Assembly (NCBI RefSeq): GCF_030408855.1
Contig: NZ_CP047358.1
Location: 1,426,001-1,490,000 of the forward strand
Source of the DNA: Corynebacterium glaucum
Lineage (GTDB): Bacteria; Actinomycetota; Actinomycetes; Mycobacteriales; Mycobacteriaceae
Length of the DNA: 64,000 nt
Direction of reading: 5' to 3'
Both the position numbers and the translations under genes were made by a program. Numbering within the stretch: the first letter of the stretch is position 1; each line of letters opens with the position of its first letter. Positions 18,299 through 29,400 of this stretch are shown one piece after another. The notes beneath the pieces were generated by a model. It had not been told where the DNA came from, searched no databases, and was given only the letters and a program-made list of their open reading frames with translations.

Positions 18299-18988
18299 AT
18301 GCGTGATCTCGTCGACACCACAGAGATGTATCTGCGCACGGTGTACGAGTTGGAAGAAGAGGGCATCACTCCCCTTCGCGCCCGCATCGCAGAGCGGCTC
18401 GAACAGTCCGGCCCAACCGTTTCTCAGACGGTCGCGCGCATGGAGCGCGACGGGTTGATCGTCGTGGAGCGTGATCGCTCACTTTCGCTGACTCCCGAGG
18501 GCCGAGCACTGGCAACGTCGGTGATGCGCAAGCACCGTCTCGCCGAACGCCTGCTCACCGACATCCTCAAGCTTGACATCGACCAGGTGCACGACGAAGC
18601 GTGCCGCTGGGAACACGTTATGAGCGACGCGGTGGAGCGTCGAGTGATCGATGTTCTCGCGGATGCGAGCCGCTCCCCATTTGGCAACCCGATCCCCTCG
18701 ATCGAAGACACACTGGGGTCATCGAGTGCGCATTCCCAAGCTGGTACCCGAGTCATCGACTTGCGGCTGGACGCTCCAACCAAGGTCGTCGTAAAGCAAA
18801 TTAACGAGATCCTCCAACAGGGAACCAACGTGCAGGATCCGTTAGTCCGTCTCGGCGATCTGGTAGGAGAAGAGGTCACCATCACCCCCACAAACGACGG
18901 CGGCGTGGTCGTGACCACTGTTAACGACGAAACCGTCGAGATAGCCCCAGAATTCGCCCACGCACTGCGCGTCGAGATCACGGACTAG
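18299..18988 (+). CDS. dtxR: Iron-dependent repressor DtxR
   Basis: 229 residues from ATG 18299 (GGGAAGGA upstream). The N-terminal winged helix begins [20 protein letters not shown]. Primary metal ligands Met10, Cys102, Glu105 and His106 and ancillary ligands His79, Glu83 and His98 all fall at C. diphtheriae DtxR numbers, which fixes the start. A C-terminal SH3-like domain (residues about 150-229) follows. With Fe2+ it represses iron uptake, siderophore, heme-use and, in diphtheria strains, toxin genes. The frame is open upstream to 18260. Candidate -10 TACAGT near 18252. galE follows after 6 nt. Confidence 0.97.
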   Translation: MRDLVDTTEMYLRTVYELEEEGITPLRARIAERLEQSGPTVSQTVARMERDGLIVVERDRSLSLTPEGRALATSVMRKHRLAERLLTDILKLDIDQVHDEACRWEHVMSDAVERRVIDVLADASRSPFGNPIPSIEDTLGSSSAHSQAGTRVIDLRLDAPTKVVVKQINEILQQGTNVQDPLVRLGDLVGEEVTITPTNDGGVVVTTVNDETVEIAPEFAHALRVEITD

Positions 18989-18994
18989 GACGAT

Positions 18995-19975
18995 ATGAAG
19001 CTTGTAGTTACTGGTGGCGCCGGGTACGTCGGTAGCGTCTGCGCCGATGCACTCTTGGAAGCGGGCCACAAAGTGGTCATTATCGACGACTTCAGCACCG
19101 GAAACCCAGATGCTGTGCCCTCTGGTGCCGAGCTCGTCGCCGGCACCATCGACGATGTGATCGATGAGGTCTTAGCTGCTGGTGATGTGGATGGGGTGTT
19201 GCACTTCGCAGCTCGTTCACTTGTCGGCGAGTCGATGGAAGATCCTGCCGAATATTGGCACTACAACCTGGGGGTGTCGCTGACGCTCCTCGACGCGATG
19301 CGGCGCCACGACGTGAAGTCTCTGGTGTTCTCCTCGACCGCCGCAACCTACGGGGAGCCGGACCAAGTCCCCATCGAAGAGACTGCACCCACGCACCCGA
19401 CGAATCCGTATGGTGCCACGAAGCTCGCCATCGACTACGCGATCACCTCCTACTGCAACGCATATGGTCTCGCGGCGACCAGCCTGCGGTACTTCAACGT
19501 CGCCGGCGCCCATGGCTCCATTGGTGAGAACCACAAGACTGAAACCCACCTCATCCCTCTAGTCCTGCAGGTTGCAATGGGCTACCGGGACAAGATTTTC
19601 GTCTTTGGCGATGATTGGCCGACACAAGACGGCACCTGCATCCGCGACTACATCCATATCCGCGATCTCGCCGACGCGCACATCCTGGCACTGGAATCGA
19701 ACGTTGCGGGCGAACACCGCATCTTCAATCTTGGCTCGGGTGATGGATACTCCGTGCTTGAAGTGATTGAGATGTGCCGAGAGGTCACCGGCCACTCGAT
19801 CCCCGCCGAAGTCGCTCCCCGCCGCGCAGGCGACCCTGCGGTTTTGGTGGCATCTTCGGAAAAGATCAAGCGCGAGCTTGGCTGGGACCCGTCCCGAACG
19901 GAGCTGCGTCGTATCGTCGAGGATGCGTGGGCATTCGCACAGGAGCTCGGTGACAAGTCGCACGCAGCGCGTTAG
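18995..19975 (+). CDS. galE: UDP-glucose 4-epimerase
   Basis: 326 residues of the extended short-chain dehydrogenase family. The NAD motif GGAGYVGS is at residues 7-14, and the catalytic set is Ser in FSSTAATYG plus Tyr139 and Lys143 in [11 protein letters not shown]. It interconverts UDP-glucose and UDP-galactose; the product is needed for arabinogalactan of the mycolata cell wall. It lies 6 nt after dtxR, an arrangement known in corynebacteria, so both are probably co-transcribed. The stop overlaps that of the convergent DUF4192 gene in the 4-mer TTAG. Confidence 0.94.
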   Translation: MKLVVTGGAGYVGSVCADALLEAGHKVVIIDDFSTGNPDAVPSGAELVAGTIDDVIDEVLAAGDVDGVLHFAARSLVGESMEDPAEYWHYNLGVSLTLLDAMRRHDVKSLVFSSTAATYGEPDQVPIEETAPTHPTNPYGATKLAIDYAITSYCNAYGLAATSLRYFNVAGAHGSIGENHKTETHLIPLVLQVAMGYRDKIFVFGDDWPTQDGTCIRDYIHIRDLADAHILALESNVAGEHRIFNLGSGDGYSVLEVIEMCREVTGHSIPAEVAPRRAGDPAVLVASSEKIKRELGWDPSRTELRRIVEDAWAFAQELGDKSHAAR

Positions 19976-21108
19976 CTCCGGTTCATTCCTTCCAGCTCCT
20001 CCCACATAGCTGCGCATCCGAGCTCCGCCGAGTGCAGGAGGCTGGTGTGCTCGCCAAGCCGAAGCAGCTCCAGGAGTACCTCCGACAACGAGTGGCCCGG
20101 GACTTCCTCCTGTGCACACATCAGGGCAACGCTCGCCCACGATGCGAGCTTGAGTTGCACCGCTGCAATGGCCCACAAGCTCAATGCATTGGCCCGGATC
20201 ACTCCCCGGTATCCACGTGCCACGGCAAGGAGGCCGGCACCTGCCCGGTGTGGGTGTTCAAGCGCAGTGGCCACTAAGCAGTCTCTCAACCTGCGGTCCG
20301 CCAACGCGGCAGCAGTAATCTCCGCCTCTACCGCGATGGGGAAAGCCTCACGCATACCAAGTTTGGTGTCAGCGGCAAGGAAACCGATATCAGGAACCGT
20401 CGTCAATGCCTTGCATGCCCGCGCGATCTCCTCGAGTGCTGCTCGGGGGTCGGTCTCAACCCTGTCTCGTAGACGCCGGCTCCGGGCGTACGCCCGCCGC
20501 GTCAGTGCCACGGCATCGGTTTCTTCTCCACCCGTAGCTGCTGGTTCGAAGAATGCGCGGGTGTCTTCCCGGTCAAGTTCCGGCAGTGCGCCTTGCGCCA
20601 GCAGTGGTGCCATTGTGGGTTGGGAGACCACGGACGCAATGGTGCCTGTCAACCAATCTTCACCCAGACCCGCCTCAAGTAGCTCTGCAGGGGCCGGACC
20701 GAACATGAGGCAATACGGAGTCCCGGACGCAATCTCAGAGACGTGCCAGCACGCGTGGATCAACGCTCGCCCATCCGGGTCCGCCAAGGCATACAACTCC
20801 TCCGTGGCGTCGCGAACAAGTTGTGAGTTCGGAACCCGGCTCACGACGATGGCGAGAAAACTCATGACACCATCGAGCGGGGTGGCTTTGATTGTGTCGC
20901 CGATTCTCGACGCGTGGCAGAGATCAGCCCGCATGACGGGCCCGAGGTAGGCGGGGCCGTCAAGATCGTCTTGCAAAAGACACACGACGATCGCGGATTC
21001 CTGAGGGTAGTAGCCGAGAATGCCAGGAAGCGCGGCGATGAAGTCTGCAGGCCCAAACAGGGCACCGGTGGAGCGGTTTTCCGATGAGTAATGAGGTGTC
21101 TGAGTCAT
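19972..21108 (-). CDS. DUF4192 family protein
   Basis: 378 residues from ATG 21108 ([15 protein letters not shown]). The family core is visible: [20 protein letters not shown] near the start, then VVCLLQDD, and later an Ala-rich helical repeat region with [19 protein letters not shown]4192 proteins are soluble, actinobacterial and of unknown function. Extra in-frame starts exist upstream to 21171. Its last 4 nt interlock with the galE stop. No neighbour suggests a pathway. Confidence 0.82.
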   Translation of the reverse strand: MTQTPHYSSENRSTGALFGPADFIAALPGILGYYPQESAIVVCLLQDDLDGPAYLGPVMRADLCHASRIGDTIKATPLDGVMSFLAIVVSRVPNSQLVRDATEELYALADPDGRALIHACWHVSEIASGTPYCLMFGPAPAELLEAGLGEDWLTGTIASVVSQPTMAPLLAQGALPELDREDTRAFFEPAATGGEETDAVALTRRAYARSRRLRDRVETDPRAALEEIARACKALTTVPDIGFLAADTKLGMREAFPIAVEAEITAAALADRRLRDCLVATALEHPHRAGAGLLAVARGYRGVIRANALSLWAIAAVQLKLASWASVALMCAQEEVPGHSLSEVLLELLRLGEHTSLLHSAELGCAAMWEELEGMNRS

Positions 21109-21370
21109 GTGTATTCGACGCCAATCCGCTTGACCGGGTTCCTCTGAGCCAGAGCACCACCCCGTGTTCATCCCCAGACCGCGTCACCAAAAGTCATCTT
21201 TTTCAGATTGTTGTGGAGAACGCGCCCACCCACGGTGGCGCCCACTTCGTTCGCTAGGGCACAATGAGGAACTTGCTCAATGGGAATGGTTCTTCGGCTT
21301 ACACCGTTGTCATGAGAGAATGTACCGGCACCACCGGCACGCCCACGATTAACTTTCCAGGAGGAATACC

Positions 21371-22456
21371 ATGTCGGACGAGCACCGCATGTACGAGCTT
21401 GAGTATCCTTCGCCTGCTGTCGGCGAGGGAGCACCCGCCGGCCCCACCCTCATCATTGCGATGCAGGGCTACGCCGATGCCGGGCACGCGGTGGAAGGCT
21501 CCGCACAGCATCTGAAAGCTGCGCTTGAATCCCGAACCGTCGCGACGTTCAACAACGATGAGTTGATTGATTACCGCTCGCGTCGTCCAGTCGTCACGCT
21601 GCACCAGCACGAGATCTCCAATATCGATGATCTTGAATTGGATATGCGCGTCCTCCGCGACACCGAGGGGAAGCCGTTCCTCCTGCTTTCCGGCCCCGAG
21701 CCGGATCTGCGATGGGAGGCTTTTAGTGAGGCGGTGGCGGATCTGGTGGAGCGCTTCGATGTCGCCGAAACCATTTGCCTCTACGCTGCCCCGATGGGTG
21801 CTCCGCACACCCGGCCACTTGTGGTGTCGGCACACGGCAACGCCCGCAACCTCGTCGGTTCGATGTTCACCTTCGACGGTATGGTGTCCATCCCCGGTTC
21901 TGCGGCGATTCTCATCGAGCGCGAACTGCACAAGCGTGGTCGATCCGTGGCCGGGTACACCGCGCACGTGCCACACTATGTGGCGGCATCACCGTACCCA
22001 CATGCCATGTTCCAACTTCTTCAGTCCGTTGAAGATTCTGCGAAGCTGAAGTTCCCTCTGCGCTCGCTCGAGCAAGACATGGCAAAGGTGTCACGCCAAC
22101 TTGCTGAGCAGACTGCGGAATCTGAGGAGATCGCCCAGGTCGTCCAGGCACTCGAGCAGCATTACGATTCCGAGATGGAGGAATACCGCAGCCGCAACCC
22201 GGAGGCGATGATGCCTGGTGAAGCGCAGGTGCCTACCGGAGACGAGATCAGCGAGGCGTTCGAAAACTTCCTCGCTGCGATTGAGGACCGCGACCGCGAC
22301 CGGGTGGGCACCCAGGAGCTTCCACTTGCCAGCGACGAGCGCCAGCGTCTCTCCGATCACTATTTCATCGACCCGCTCGAAGGCACCGACATCGACGAGA
22401 CGGGTGCCGAGGACACCGACGATCCCGATAACAGCCTCGATGATGACGACGAGTAG
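21371..22456 (+). CDS. PAC2 family protein (proteasome-assembly-chaperone fold)
   Basis: 361 residues with a perfect-looking AGGAGG site 9 nt upstream. The PAC2 core is seen in LIIAMQGYADAGHAVEGSAQ, FLLLSGPEPDLRWEAF, ICLYAAPMGAPHTRPL and HVPHYVAASPYPHAM. The C terminus is helical and strongly acidic (ends DDDDE). Eukaryotic PAC2 helps build the 20S proteasome; corynebacteria lack a proteasome, so the bacterial role must differ. The DUF3516 helicase starts 18 nt downstream, and the pair may be functionally linked. Confidence 0.85.
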   Translation: MSDEHRMYELEYPSPAVGEGAPAGPTLIIAMQGYADAGHAVEGSAQHLKAALESRTVATFNNDELIDYRSRRPVVTLHQHEISNIDDLELDMRVLRDTEGKPFLLLSGPEPDLRWEAFSEAVADLVERFDVAETICLYAAPMGAPHTRPLVVSAHGNARNLVGSMFTFDGMVSIPGSAAILIERELHKRGRSVAGYTAHVPHYVAASPYPHAMFQLLQSVEDSAKLKFPLRSLEQDMAKVSRQLAEQTAESEEIAQVVQALEQHYDSEMEEYRSRNPEAMMPGEAQVPTGDEISEAFENFLAAIEDRDRDRVGTQELPLASDERQRLSDHYFIDPLEGTDIDETGAEDTDDPDNSLDDDDE

Positions 22457-22461
22457 TGAGC

Positions 22462-22467
22462 TAGTTT
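22462..22467 (+). promoter_or_regulatory. -10 hexamer of a leaderless promoter for the DUF3516 helicase gene
   Basis: TAGTTT, 7 nt upstream of the GTG at 22475; it argues against the in-frame TTG at 22466 as start. Confidence 0.45.
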
Positions 22468-22474
22468 GGAACGT

Positions 22475-25018
22475 GTGACTCTCACTGCCGCACTCCCCGA
22501 TCTTGCCGACGTTCCCGAATCACTCTTCGAAGACGCGGTGTGGGAGTCGTTCCAACAATGGACTGCGTCACGAGGCATTAGCCTCTACCCCGCCCAGGAG
22601 GAAGCCTCACTAGCCCTGTTAGCTGGCGACAACGTCATCCTTGCCACCCCAACCGGCTCGGGCAAGTCAATGGTGGCAAACGCGGCGCATTTCATCGCAA
22701 TGGCGCGCGGACAACGAAGTTTCTACACCGCTCCAATCAAGGCGCTGGTGAGCGAAAAATTCTTCGCTCTGTGCGAAATCTTTGGCCCGGAAAACGTCGG
22801 CATGATGACAGGAGATGCCACTGTTAACGGCAACGCTCCAATCATCGCAGCCACCGCTGAAATCGTCGCTAACATCGCACTGCGCGAAGGCAAGCACGCG
22901 CGCATCGACCAGGTAGTCATGGACGAGTTCCACTACTACTCCGAACCAGAGCGCGGCTGGGCATGGCAAGTGCCGCTCCTCGAGCTCCCGCATGCGCAGT
23001 TCTTACTCATGTCCGCAACCCTGGGCGACACGCAGTGGCTGCAAGACGACCTCACCGAAAGAACCGGCCGCACAACCACCCTCGTCGGCGGCTCACAGCG
23101 CCCGGTGCCTCTTGACTTTCATTACGTCTTCACTCCCGTCCACGAGACGATCCAGCAACTGCTCGAGGACGGCAAGGCCCCGATCTACGTCGTCCACTTC
23201 TCGCAACGCGAAGCCACCGAACGGGCGCAAGCGCTCACGAGCATGAACATCGTCACAGCCGAAGAAAAGGCCCGGATCGCCGAAGAGATCGGGGATTTCC
23301 GTTTCACAACGACGTTCGGCAAAACCCTCTCGAAGCTGCTGCGTCGCGGCATCGGCATCCACCACGCGGGAATGCTGCCAAAGTATCGACGCCTCGTTGA
23401 GCGGCTTTCCCAAACCGGGCTGCTCAAGGTGATTTGCGGCACCGACACGCTCGGCGTCGGCATTAACGTGCCGATCCGCACCGTGTTGATGACGGGCTTG
23501 GCTAAGTACGACGGCACCCGCAGCCGCGTACTCAAGTCCCGCGAGTTCCACCAGATTGCGGGGCGCGCGGGACGCGCCGGGTTCGACACGGAAGGCACTG
23601 TGGTCGTTGAAGCGCCGGAGCACGAGATTGAGAACGTCAAGCTGCGTCGCAAGGCAGGCGACGACCCGAAAAAGCTGAAGAAGATCCGCAAAAAGTCCGC
23701 GCGAGATGGTGAGGTCTCCTGGTCGGAGAAAACCTTCCAGCGGCTCACCACGGCAGAACCGGAGGAGCTCACCAGCCAGTTCTCGGTGTCGAACTCGATG
23801 CTGCTGAACGTCGTCGCCCGCCCGGGCGACGGCTACGAGCACATGCGCCACCTCTTGCGCACCAACCACGACGCACGCGCAAAGCAAAACCGCGACATCT
23901 TGACCGCCATTGAGCTCTTCCGCGGCCTGGTCAAGGCGGACATTGTGGAGCGCACACCGGATTCACCCGCGTTTCGTCCATACACGCTCACCCGCGAGCT
24001 TGACCGCGACTTCGCCCTCAACCAGCCCCTTTCCCCTTTCGCTCTCGCGTTCTTGACGCTGCTTGATCCGGAGTCGGAGACGTACACATTCGACGTGATT
24101 TCGACTTTCGAGGCGATCCTTGAAGATCCGCGCCAGCTCCTGCAGGCCCAACAAAAGGCGGCACGCGGCGAAGAGATCGCAGCACTCAAGGCCGAGGGAG
24201 TGGATTTCGCCGACCGCATGGCAATTATCGAGGAGGTGACTTATCCCAAGCCGCTCGAGGACGAGCTTGAAGACGCATTCGAGACGTTCACCGAGGGCAA
24301 TCCGTGGGCCAAGGAATTCGAACTTAAGCCGAAGTCGGTGGTGCGCGACATGATCGAGCACGCCATGACGTTTTCCGACCTCATCGCCACCTACGGGCTC
24401 GCGCGCTCAGAAGGCGTAGTGTTGCGCTACCTCACCGATGCGTGGCGCACGCTGAGCCATTCAATCCCCGATGCGTACATGAACGAAGAGCTCGAGGACA
24501 TCGTGGTGTGGCTCGGGGAGCTCATCCGTCAAGTCGACTCTTCGCTTATCGACGAATGGGCGCACATGACCGACGATGACGCCCCGATTTCCCAGGAGAC
24601 GCTCGACCGTGAACTGGCCTTTGGGGTGGAAGACCCCACGGCGCTCACCGCGAACCGCCGCGCGTTCATCATCATGGTTCGCAACTACTTCTTCCGGTTG
24701 ACCGAGTTGTTCGCGCTGGAGAAGGAAGACGATTTGGCAGAGATGCTGGATTACCTCGATCCCGCCGACACCGTGGATTGGCCGGCGGCGATGGACGACT
24801 ACTTTGACGAGTACACGGACATGGACACCGGCCCGGACGCTCGCGGCCCCGAGTACTTCCGTCTTTCAGATCAATCTGGACGCAAGTGGTCCGTGGTCCA
24901 AGTCTTCAAGGATCCGGACGAGGATAACGCGTTCCAGCTCCACGGTGTGGTGGACCTCGACGCATCGGATGCGGCCGGCGAGGTGCGCCTCGCTCACCTG
25001 AAACTTAAGCAGGTGTAA
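22475..25018 (+). CDS. Ski2-like DEAD/DEAH helicase with DUF3516 C-terminal domain
   Basis: 847 residues. Walker A ATPTGSGKSMVA, motif Ib region MMTGDATVN, motif II DEFHYY, motif III LLMSATLGD, and the second RecA-like domain with GIHHAGMLPKYRRLVERL, GTDTLGVGINVP and QIAGRAGRAGFDT (motif VI). The C-terminal ~400 residues correspond to DUF3516, found with this helicase in actinobacteria and related to the HelY/Mtr4 group. A role in RNA processing or ribosome maintenance is likely by analogy only. A TTG at 22466 is in frame; the GTG is preferred because of the -10 spacing. Confidence 0.88.
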   Translation: MTLTAALPDLADVPESLFEDAVWESFQQWTASRGISLYPAQEEASLALLAGDNVILATPTGSGKSMVANAAHFIAMARGQRSFYTAPIKALVSEKFFALCEIFGPENVGMMTGDATVNGNAPIIAATAEIVANIALREGKHARIDQVVMDEFHYYSEPERGWAWQVPLLELPHAQFLLMSATLGDTQWLQDDLTERTGRTTTLVGGSQRPVPLDFHYVFTPVHETIQQLLEDGKAPIYVVHFSQREATERAQALTSMNIVTAEEKARIAEEIGDFRFTTTFGKTLSKLLRRGIGIHHAGMLPKYRRLVERLSQTGLLKVICGTDTLGVGINVPIRTVLMTGLAKYDGTRSRVLKSREFHQIAGRAGRAGFDTEGTVVVEAPEHEIENVKLRRKAGDDPKKLKKIRKKSARDGEVSWSEKTFQRLTTAEPEELTSQFSVSNSMLLNVVARPGDGYEHMRHLLRTNHDARAKQNRDILTAIELFRGLVKADIVERTPDSPAFRPYTLTRELDRDFALNQPLSPFALAFLTLLDPESETYTFDVISTFEAILEDPRQLLQAQQKAARGEEIAALKAEGVDFADRMAIIEEVTYPKPLEDELEDAFETFTEGNPWAKEFELKPKSVVRDMIEHAMTFSDLIATYGLARSEGVVLRYLTDAWRTLSHSIPDAYMNEELEDIVVWLGELIRQVDSSLIDEWAHMTDDDAPISQETLDRELAFGVEDPTALTANRRAFIIMVRNYFFRLTELFALEKEDDLAEMLDYLDPADTVDWPAAMDDYFDEYTDMDTGPDARGPEYFRLSDQSGRKWSVVQVFKDPDEDNAFQLHGVVDLDASDAAGEVRLAHLKLKQV

Positions 25019-25092
25019 ACACGCCACATTGGTGAGCCCAGACGGGTACATTCAGCCTCACATCGTCGGCTATGTCTTCGAGGAGGTTCACT

Positions 25093-26340
25093 GTGACCAA
25101 AGCGCTCATCGTCGGTGCGGGTATGACAGGACTTGCCACCGCGTGGCACCTGCAGGAATACGGGTACGAGGTCGAGGTCGTCGACCGCATCGGCGTCGCC
25201 GCCGGCTCATCGTGGGGCAATGCCGGATGGCTCGCACCGGGTAAGACCATACCCCTGTCGAACTCGAGCCTGTGGGCGTACGGTCCGACCGCACTGTTTG
25301 ATAAGCACGCCGCGCTCGATGTGCCGGTGCGCTTCGACCCGAAGCTGTGGCGCTTCTGCGCCAACTTCATGGCGCACGCCACCGGGCGCGCCTGGGACAA
25401 GACCATGGCGGGCCTGACCAAGGCGGACCTCGGAGCTCTGGCCGCCTTCGACGAGCTCGAGGCCGGCGGCGTGAAGGCCACCACGCACGAGAGCCCGTTC
25501 ATCATCGGTTTCGAAAACGAGCAGAAGGCCGGTGGTTTCCTCAAGGAGGTCGAGGGCGCTCAGCGCCACGGCCAGGAGATCCCGTTCGAGCAGATCACGC
25601 TTGACGACGCCCGCGTGCACGCCCCGATGCTCACCGACAAGGTGGGCGCGACCTACCGCATGGGCGGCCAGCGCTTCATCGAGCCGGGCCCGTACTGCCA
25701 GGCAATCGCGGACTCCATCGTGGAGCGCGGCGGCAAGGTCACTACTGGTGTGGAGGTCGTGAAGGTTAGCTCCACCCGCAAACCGGCCGTAAAGCTGGCC
25801 ACCGGCGAGTGGCTGCACGCTGACAACGTCGTGCTGGCCACAGGCGCGTGGCTACCGAAGCTGGCTAAGGACATCGGCGTAACCACGCTGATTCAGGCGG
25901 GACGCGGCTACTCCTTCTCAGTGGAGACGGACCAGCCGGCAACCTGCCCGGTATACCTGCCGGACCCGAAGATCGCCTGCACCCCGTACCAGGGCCGCTT
26001 CCGTATTGCCGGCACGATGGAGTTCCGCGGCCCGGATGAGCCGTTCCAGCCGGGCCGTATCGCGTCCATGATCCACACCACCAAGCCGTTCTTCCGCGGC
26101 ATCGATTGGGAAGACCGCCAGGACGAGTGGGTCGGTTCCCGCCCGGTGACCCCGGACGGCCTGCCGCTGGTGGGCGCGACCAAGGTGCCCAACGTGTACA
26201 CCAACGGCGGCCACGGCATGTGGGGCATCATCCTCGGCCCGCTGTGCGGCAAGATGCTGGCCAAGCAGATCGAGACCGGTGAAGTCGACGAGACCATCGC
26301 GCCGTTCGACCCGCTGCGAGGCCCCTTTGGCGGCCTATAA
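25093..26340 (+). CDS. FAD-dependent oxidoreductase, D-amino-acid dehydrogenase (DadA) type
   Basis: 415 residues from GTG 25093, with AGGAGG 8 nt upstream. The dinucleotide motif ALIVGAGMTGLATAWHLQEY opens the protein. The middle has GATYRMGGQRFIEPGPYCQA, and the C terminus NVYTNGGHGMWGIILGPLCG, which contacts FAD in DadA and glycine-oxidase relatives. It should oxidise a D-amino acid (or sarcosine/proline-like amine) to an imino or keto acid. It stands first in a cassette with putA, a permease and ocd but has its own terminator. Base composition and codon choice look more GC-biased than the flanking genes. Confidence 0.8.
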   Translation: MTKALIVGAGMTGLATAWHLQEYGYEVEVVDRIGVAAGSSWGNAGWLAPGKTIPLSNSSLWAYGPTALFDKHAALDVPVRFDPKLWRFCANFMAHATGRAWDKTMAGLTKADLGALAAFDELEAGGVKATTHESPFIIGFENEQKAGGFLKEVEGAQRHGQEIPFEQITLDDARVHAPMLTDKVGATYRMGGQRFIEPGPYCQAIADSIVERGGKVTTGVEVVKVSSTRKPAVKLATGEWLHADNVVLATGAWLPKLAKDIGVTTLIQAGRGYSFSVETDQPATCPVYLPDPKIACTPYQGRFRIAGTMEFRGPDEPFQPGRIASMIHTTKPFFRGIDWEDRQDEWVGSRPVTPDGLPLVGATKVPNVYTNGGHGMWGIILGPLCGKMLAKQIETGEVDETIAPFDPLRGPFGGL

Positions 26341-26356
26341 TCCCCGTCTCCCCTAA

Positions 26357-26390
26357 CCCCGGAAACCAGTGTTTTCCGGGGCTTTTTCTT
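26357..26390 (+). terminator. Rho-independent terminator after the dadA-like gene
   Basis: Stem CCCCGGAAA/TTTCCGGGG (26357-26365 with 26373-26381), 7-nt loop, followed by CTTTTTCTT. Confidence 0.87.
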
Positions 26391-26488
26391 GTGCGCGGAG
26401 AATCTTCCGCAAATCAGTGGTCTATCGCAGAGTTTTCGGTTAGCTTGATTGCTGTCACATAGGACTGTCTTAGTGGTAAGGAACACAT

Positions 26489-29400
26489 ATGCCAAACTTG
26501 CTCACCAACCAGCTCCCGCCGGAAACTACCGCTGACCTCGACCATGTCGTCGATGAAGCTGTGGCCCGCGCGTACCGCTGGATGGAAGCGACCGCTGACG
26601 CGGACGCGGACGATGCCCAGACGCAGCAGCTTGCCGAGATGCTTCGCGACGATAACGGCGTCCGCTTCACCATGGACTTCGTTGACCGCGTCATGCGGCC
26701 TGAGGACAACCGCGTGGCAGCCAATGCGCTACGCGCGATCACCAGGGGCGTCGACGCGTCCTTCCTCGGCCGCATCAACGCCCTGCTCGTTGGTGCCGGT
26801 GCCTTTGTGGGTCCGTTCTTGCCCTTCGTGGTGGTCCCGGCGGCGCGCATGCGCCTGCGCCAACTGGTGGGCCACCTCGTGCTGGACGCGGAGTCCGACG
26901 CGCTGAACAACCTGCTCGACAACGCAGAGAAGCGCGGCGAGGAGCTCAATCTCAACCTGCTGGGCGAGGCTGTGCTCGGCGAGAAAGAAGCGACGGACCG
27001 CGCGGAGCGCACCCTGAACCTAATCAAGAACCCGAGGGTGACCTACGTGTCCGTCAAGGCGTCTTCCATGGTCTCCCAGCTCAACCATTGGGACTACGAC
27101 GAGTGCGTGCGCCTGGTCAAAGACCGCATCCGTCCGCTGTACCGCGCGGCGCGCGACCGCAGCCCCCAGGTGTTCATCAACATGGATATGGAGGAATACC
27201 ACGACCTCCACCTCACGCTCGACGTGTTCACCCAGCTACTCAGCGAGGAAGAGTTCAAGGACTACCAGGGCGGCATCGTGCTGCAGGCGTACCTACCCGA
27301 CACCCTCGGCGCGCTGGAGTACCTCGCCGACTTTGCAAAGAAGCGCGTGGCCGACGGCGGCTCGAAGATCAAGATCCGCCTGGTCAAAGGCGCGAACCTG
27401 TCTATGGAACGCCACCACGCTGAGGTCAAGGGCTGGGCACAGGCGCCGTACCTGACCAAGGACGAAGTGGACGCGAACTACTACCGCCTGCTCGACTTCA
27501 TCGTGCGCCCGGAGTACGCCGACAGCGTCGCTATCGGCATCGCCTCCCATAACCTGTTCACCTCCGCGCTCGCTTACGAGCTGGCGCAGCGCCGCGGCGT
27601 CACCAGCATGCTCGATTCGGAGATGCTGCAGGGCATGTCACCGGCGCAGCAGGAGATCGTGCGCGAAGCCTACGGCCGCCAGATCCTCTACACCCCCGTC
27701 GTGCGCAAAGAGGACTTCGATGTGGCGGTGAGCTACCTCGTGCGCCGTCTTGAGGAGAACGCGGCGCCGCAGAACTTCCTGCATGCCCTGTTCGCGCCCA
27801 AGACCGAGAAGCGCGACCCGATTAAGGAGCAGGAGGACGTCTTCCGCTGGGCGGTGGACAACCGCTGGGGCGTGCACAACGGCCCGAACCGCGAACAGGA
27901 CCGCACTAACGAGACCGGACGCCAGGTCGGCGCAGAATCCAGCACCACCGGCCGCTTCTTCAACGAGCCGGACACCGACCCGGCGCTGGAAGCCAACCGC
28001 GCATGGGCAATCGAGCACCTCAAGAACCCGCCTGCCGTGGACACCGGCGAGGAGATCACGGATCCGTCCGTGATCGTCGACCACATCGCCCGCGCCCAAG
28101 AAGCGCAGCAGGCCTGGGGCGGGCTATCCGCCAGCGAGCGTGCCGACGTCCTCGACGCGATCGGCGACGAGATTGCGCGCCGCCGCGGCGACTTCATCGC
28201 CGTCGCCGCGCACGAGGCGGGCAAGACGGTCGACCAGTCCGACCCGGAGATCTCGGAGGCTATCGATTTTTGCACCTACTACGCCGACAGTGCCCGCCAC
28301 CTCGACGACATTGCCGCGGACTTCGAACCGAACAAGCTCACGGTGGTTGTCCCGCCGTGGAATTTCCCGGTGGCCATCCCCACCGGTGGCGTGATGGCGG
28401 CGCTGGCGGCCGGCTCCGCGGTGATTCTCAAGCCGGCGCCGCAGGTGACGCAGTGCGCCAAGCTCATTGCGGATTGCATCCAGGCGGTCTTTGCCGAGAA
28501 GGGCATCAACGCCGACACCGTGCAGTACGTGCGCGCCGACGAAGGCGAGGCCGGCAAGGCGCTGCTTACCGACGACGCCGTGGACGCCATCATCCTCACC
28601 GGCGCCTCCGAGACCGCCCAACTGTTCAAGTCCTGGAACCCGAAGCTCAACGTCATGGCGGAAACTTCCGGCAAGAACGCCATCATCATCACCCCGTCCG
28701 CTGACCCGGACCTCGCGGTCAACGACCTGTACCTGTCCGCCTTCGGCCACTCGGGCCAGAAGTGCTCCGCGGCCTCGTTGGCCATCCTCGTCGGCTCCGC
28801 CGGCGAGTCTGAGAGGTTGAAGAACCAGCTTCTCGATGCCGCCTCCACCCTGGTGGTCGGCCCGGGCACCGACCTGTCCACCACGATGAACGGCCTGATC
28901 GAAGCCCCGGGCGAGAAGCTCGAGCGCGGCCTGACCACGCTGGATCCGGGCGAGTCGTGGCTGCTCAAGCCCCGCAGGCTCGACGACGAGGGCAAGTTTT
29001 GGTCCCCCGGCATCCGCGACGGCGTGAAGCCCGGTTCCTGGTACCACCAGAACGAGTGCTTCGGCCCGGTGCTGGGCATCATGCACGCCAAGGACCTCGA
29101 CGAGGCGATCGAGTGGCAAAACTCCACCGGCTACGGACTGACCGCCGGTATCCACACGCTCGATGGCGAGGAGATCACCACGTGGCTCGACCGAGTCGAG
29201 GCCGGCAACGTCTACGTCAACCGCGGCATCACCGGCGCAATCGTGCAGCGACAGCCGTTCGGCGGCTGGAAGAAGTCGTCCGTGGGCCCCGGCGCGAAGG
29301 CGGGTGGACCGAACTACGTCGCGCAGATGGGCACCTGGAGGGAGCGGGCGGAGCTGGCGCCGTCGCTAGGCGTGAGCATCTCGGCGCAGGTGCAGGAGCT

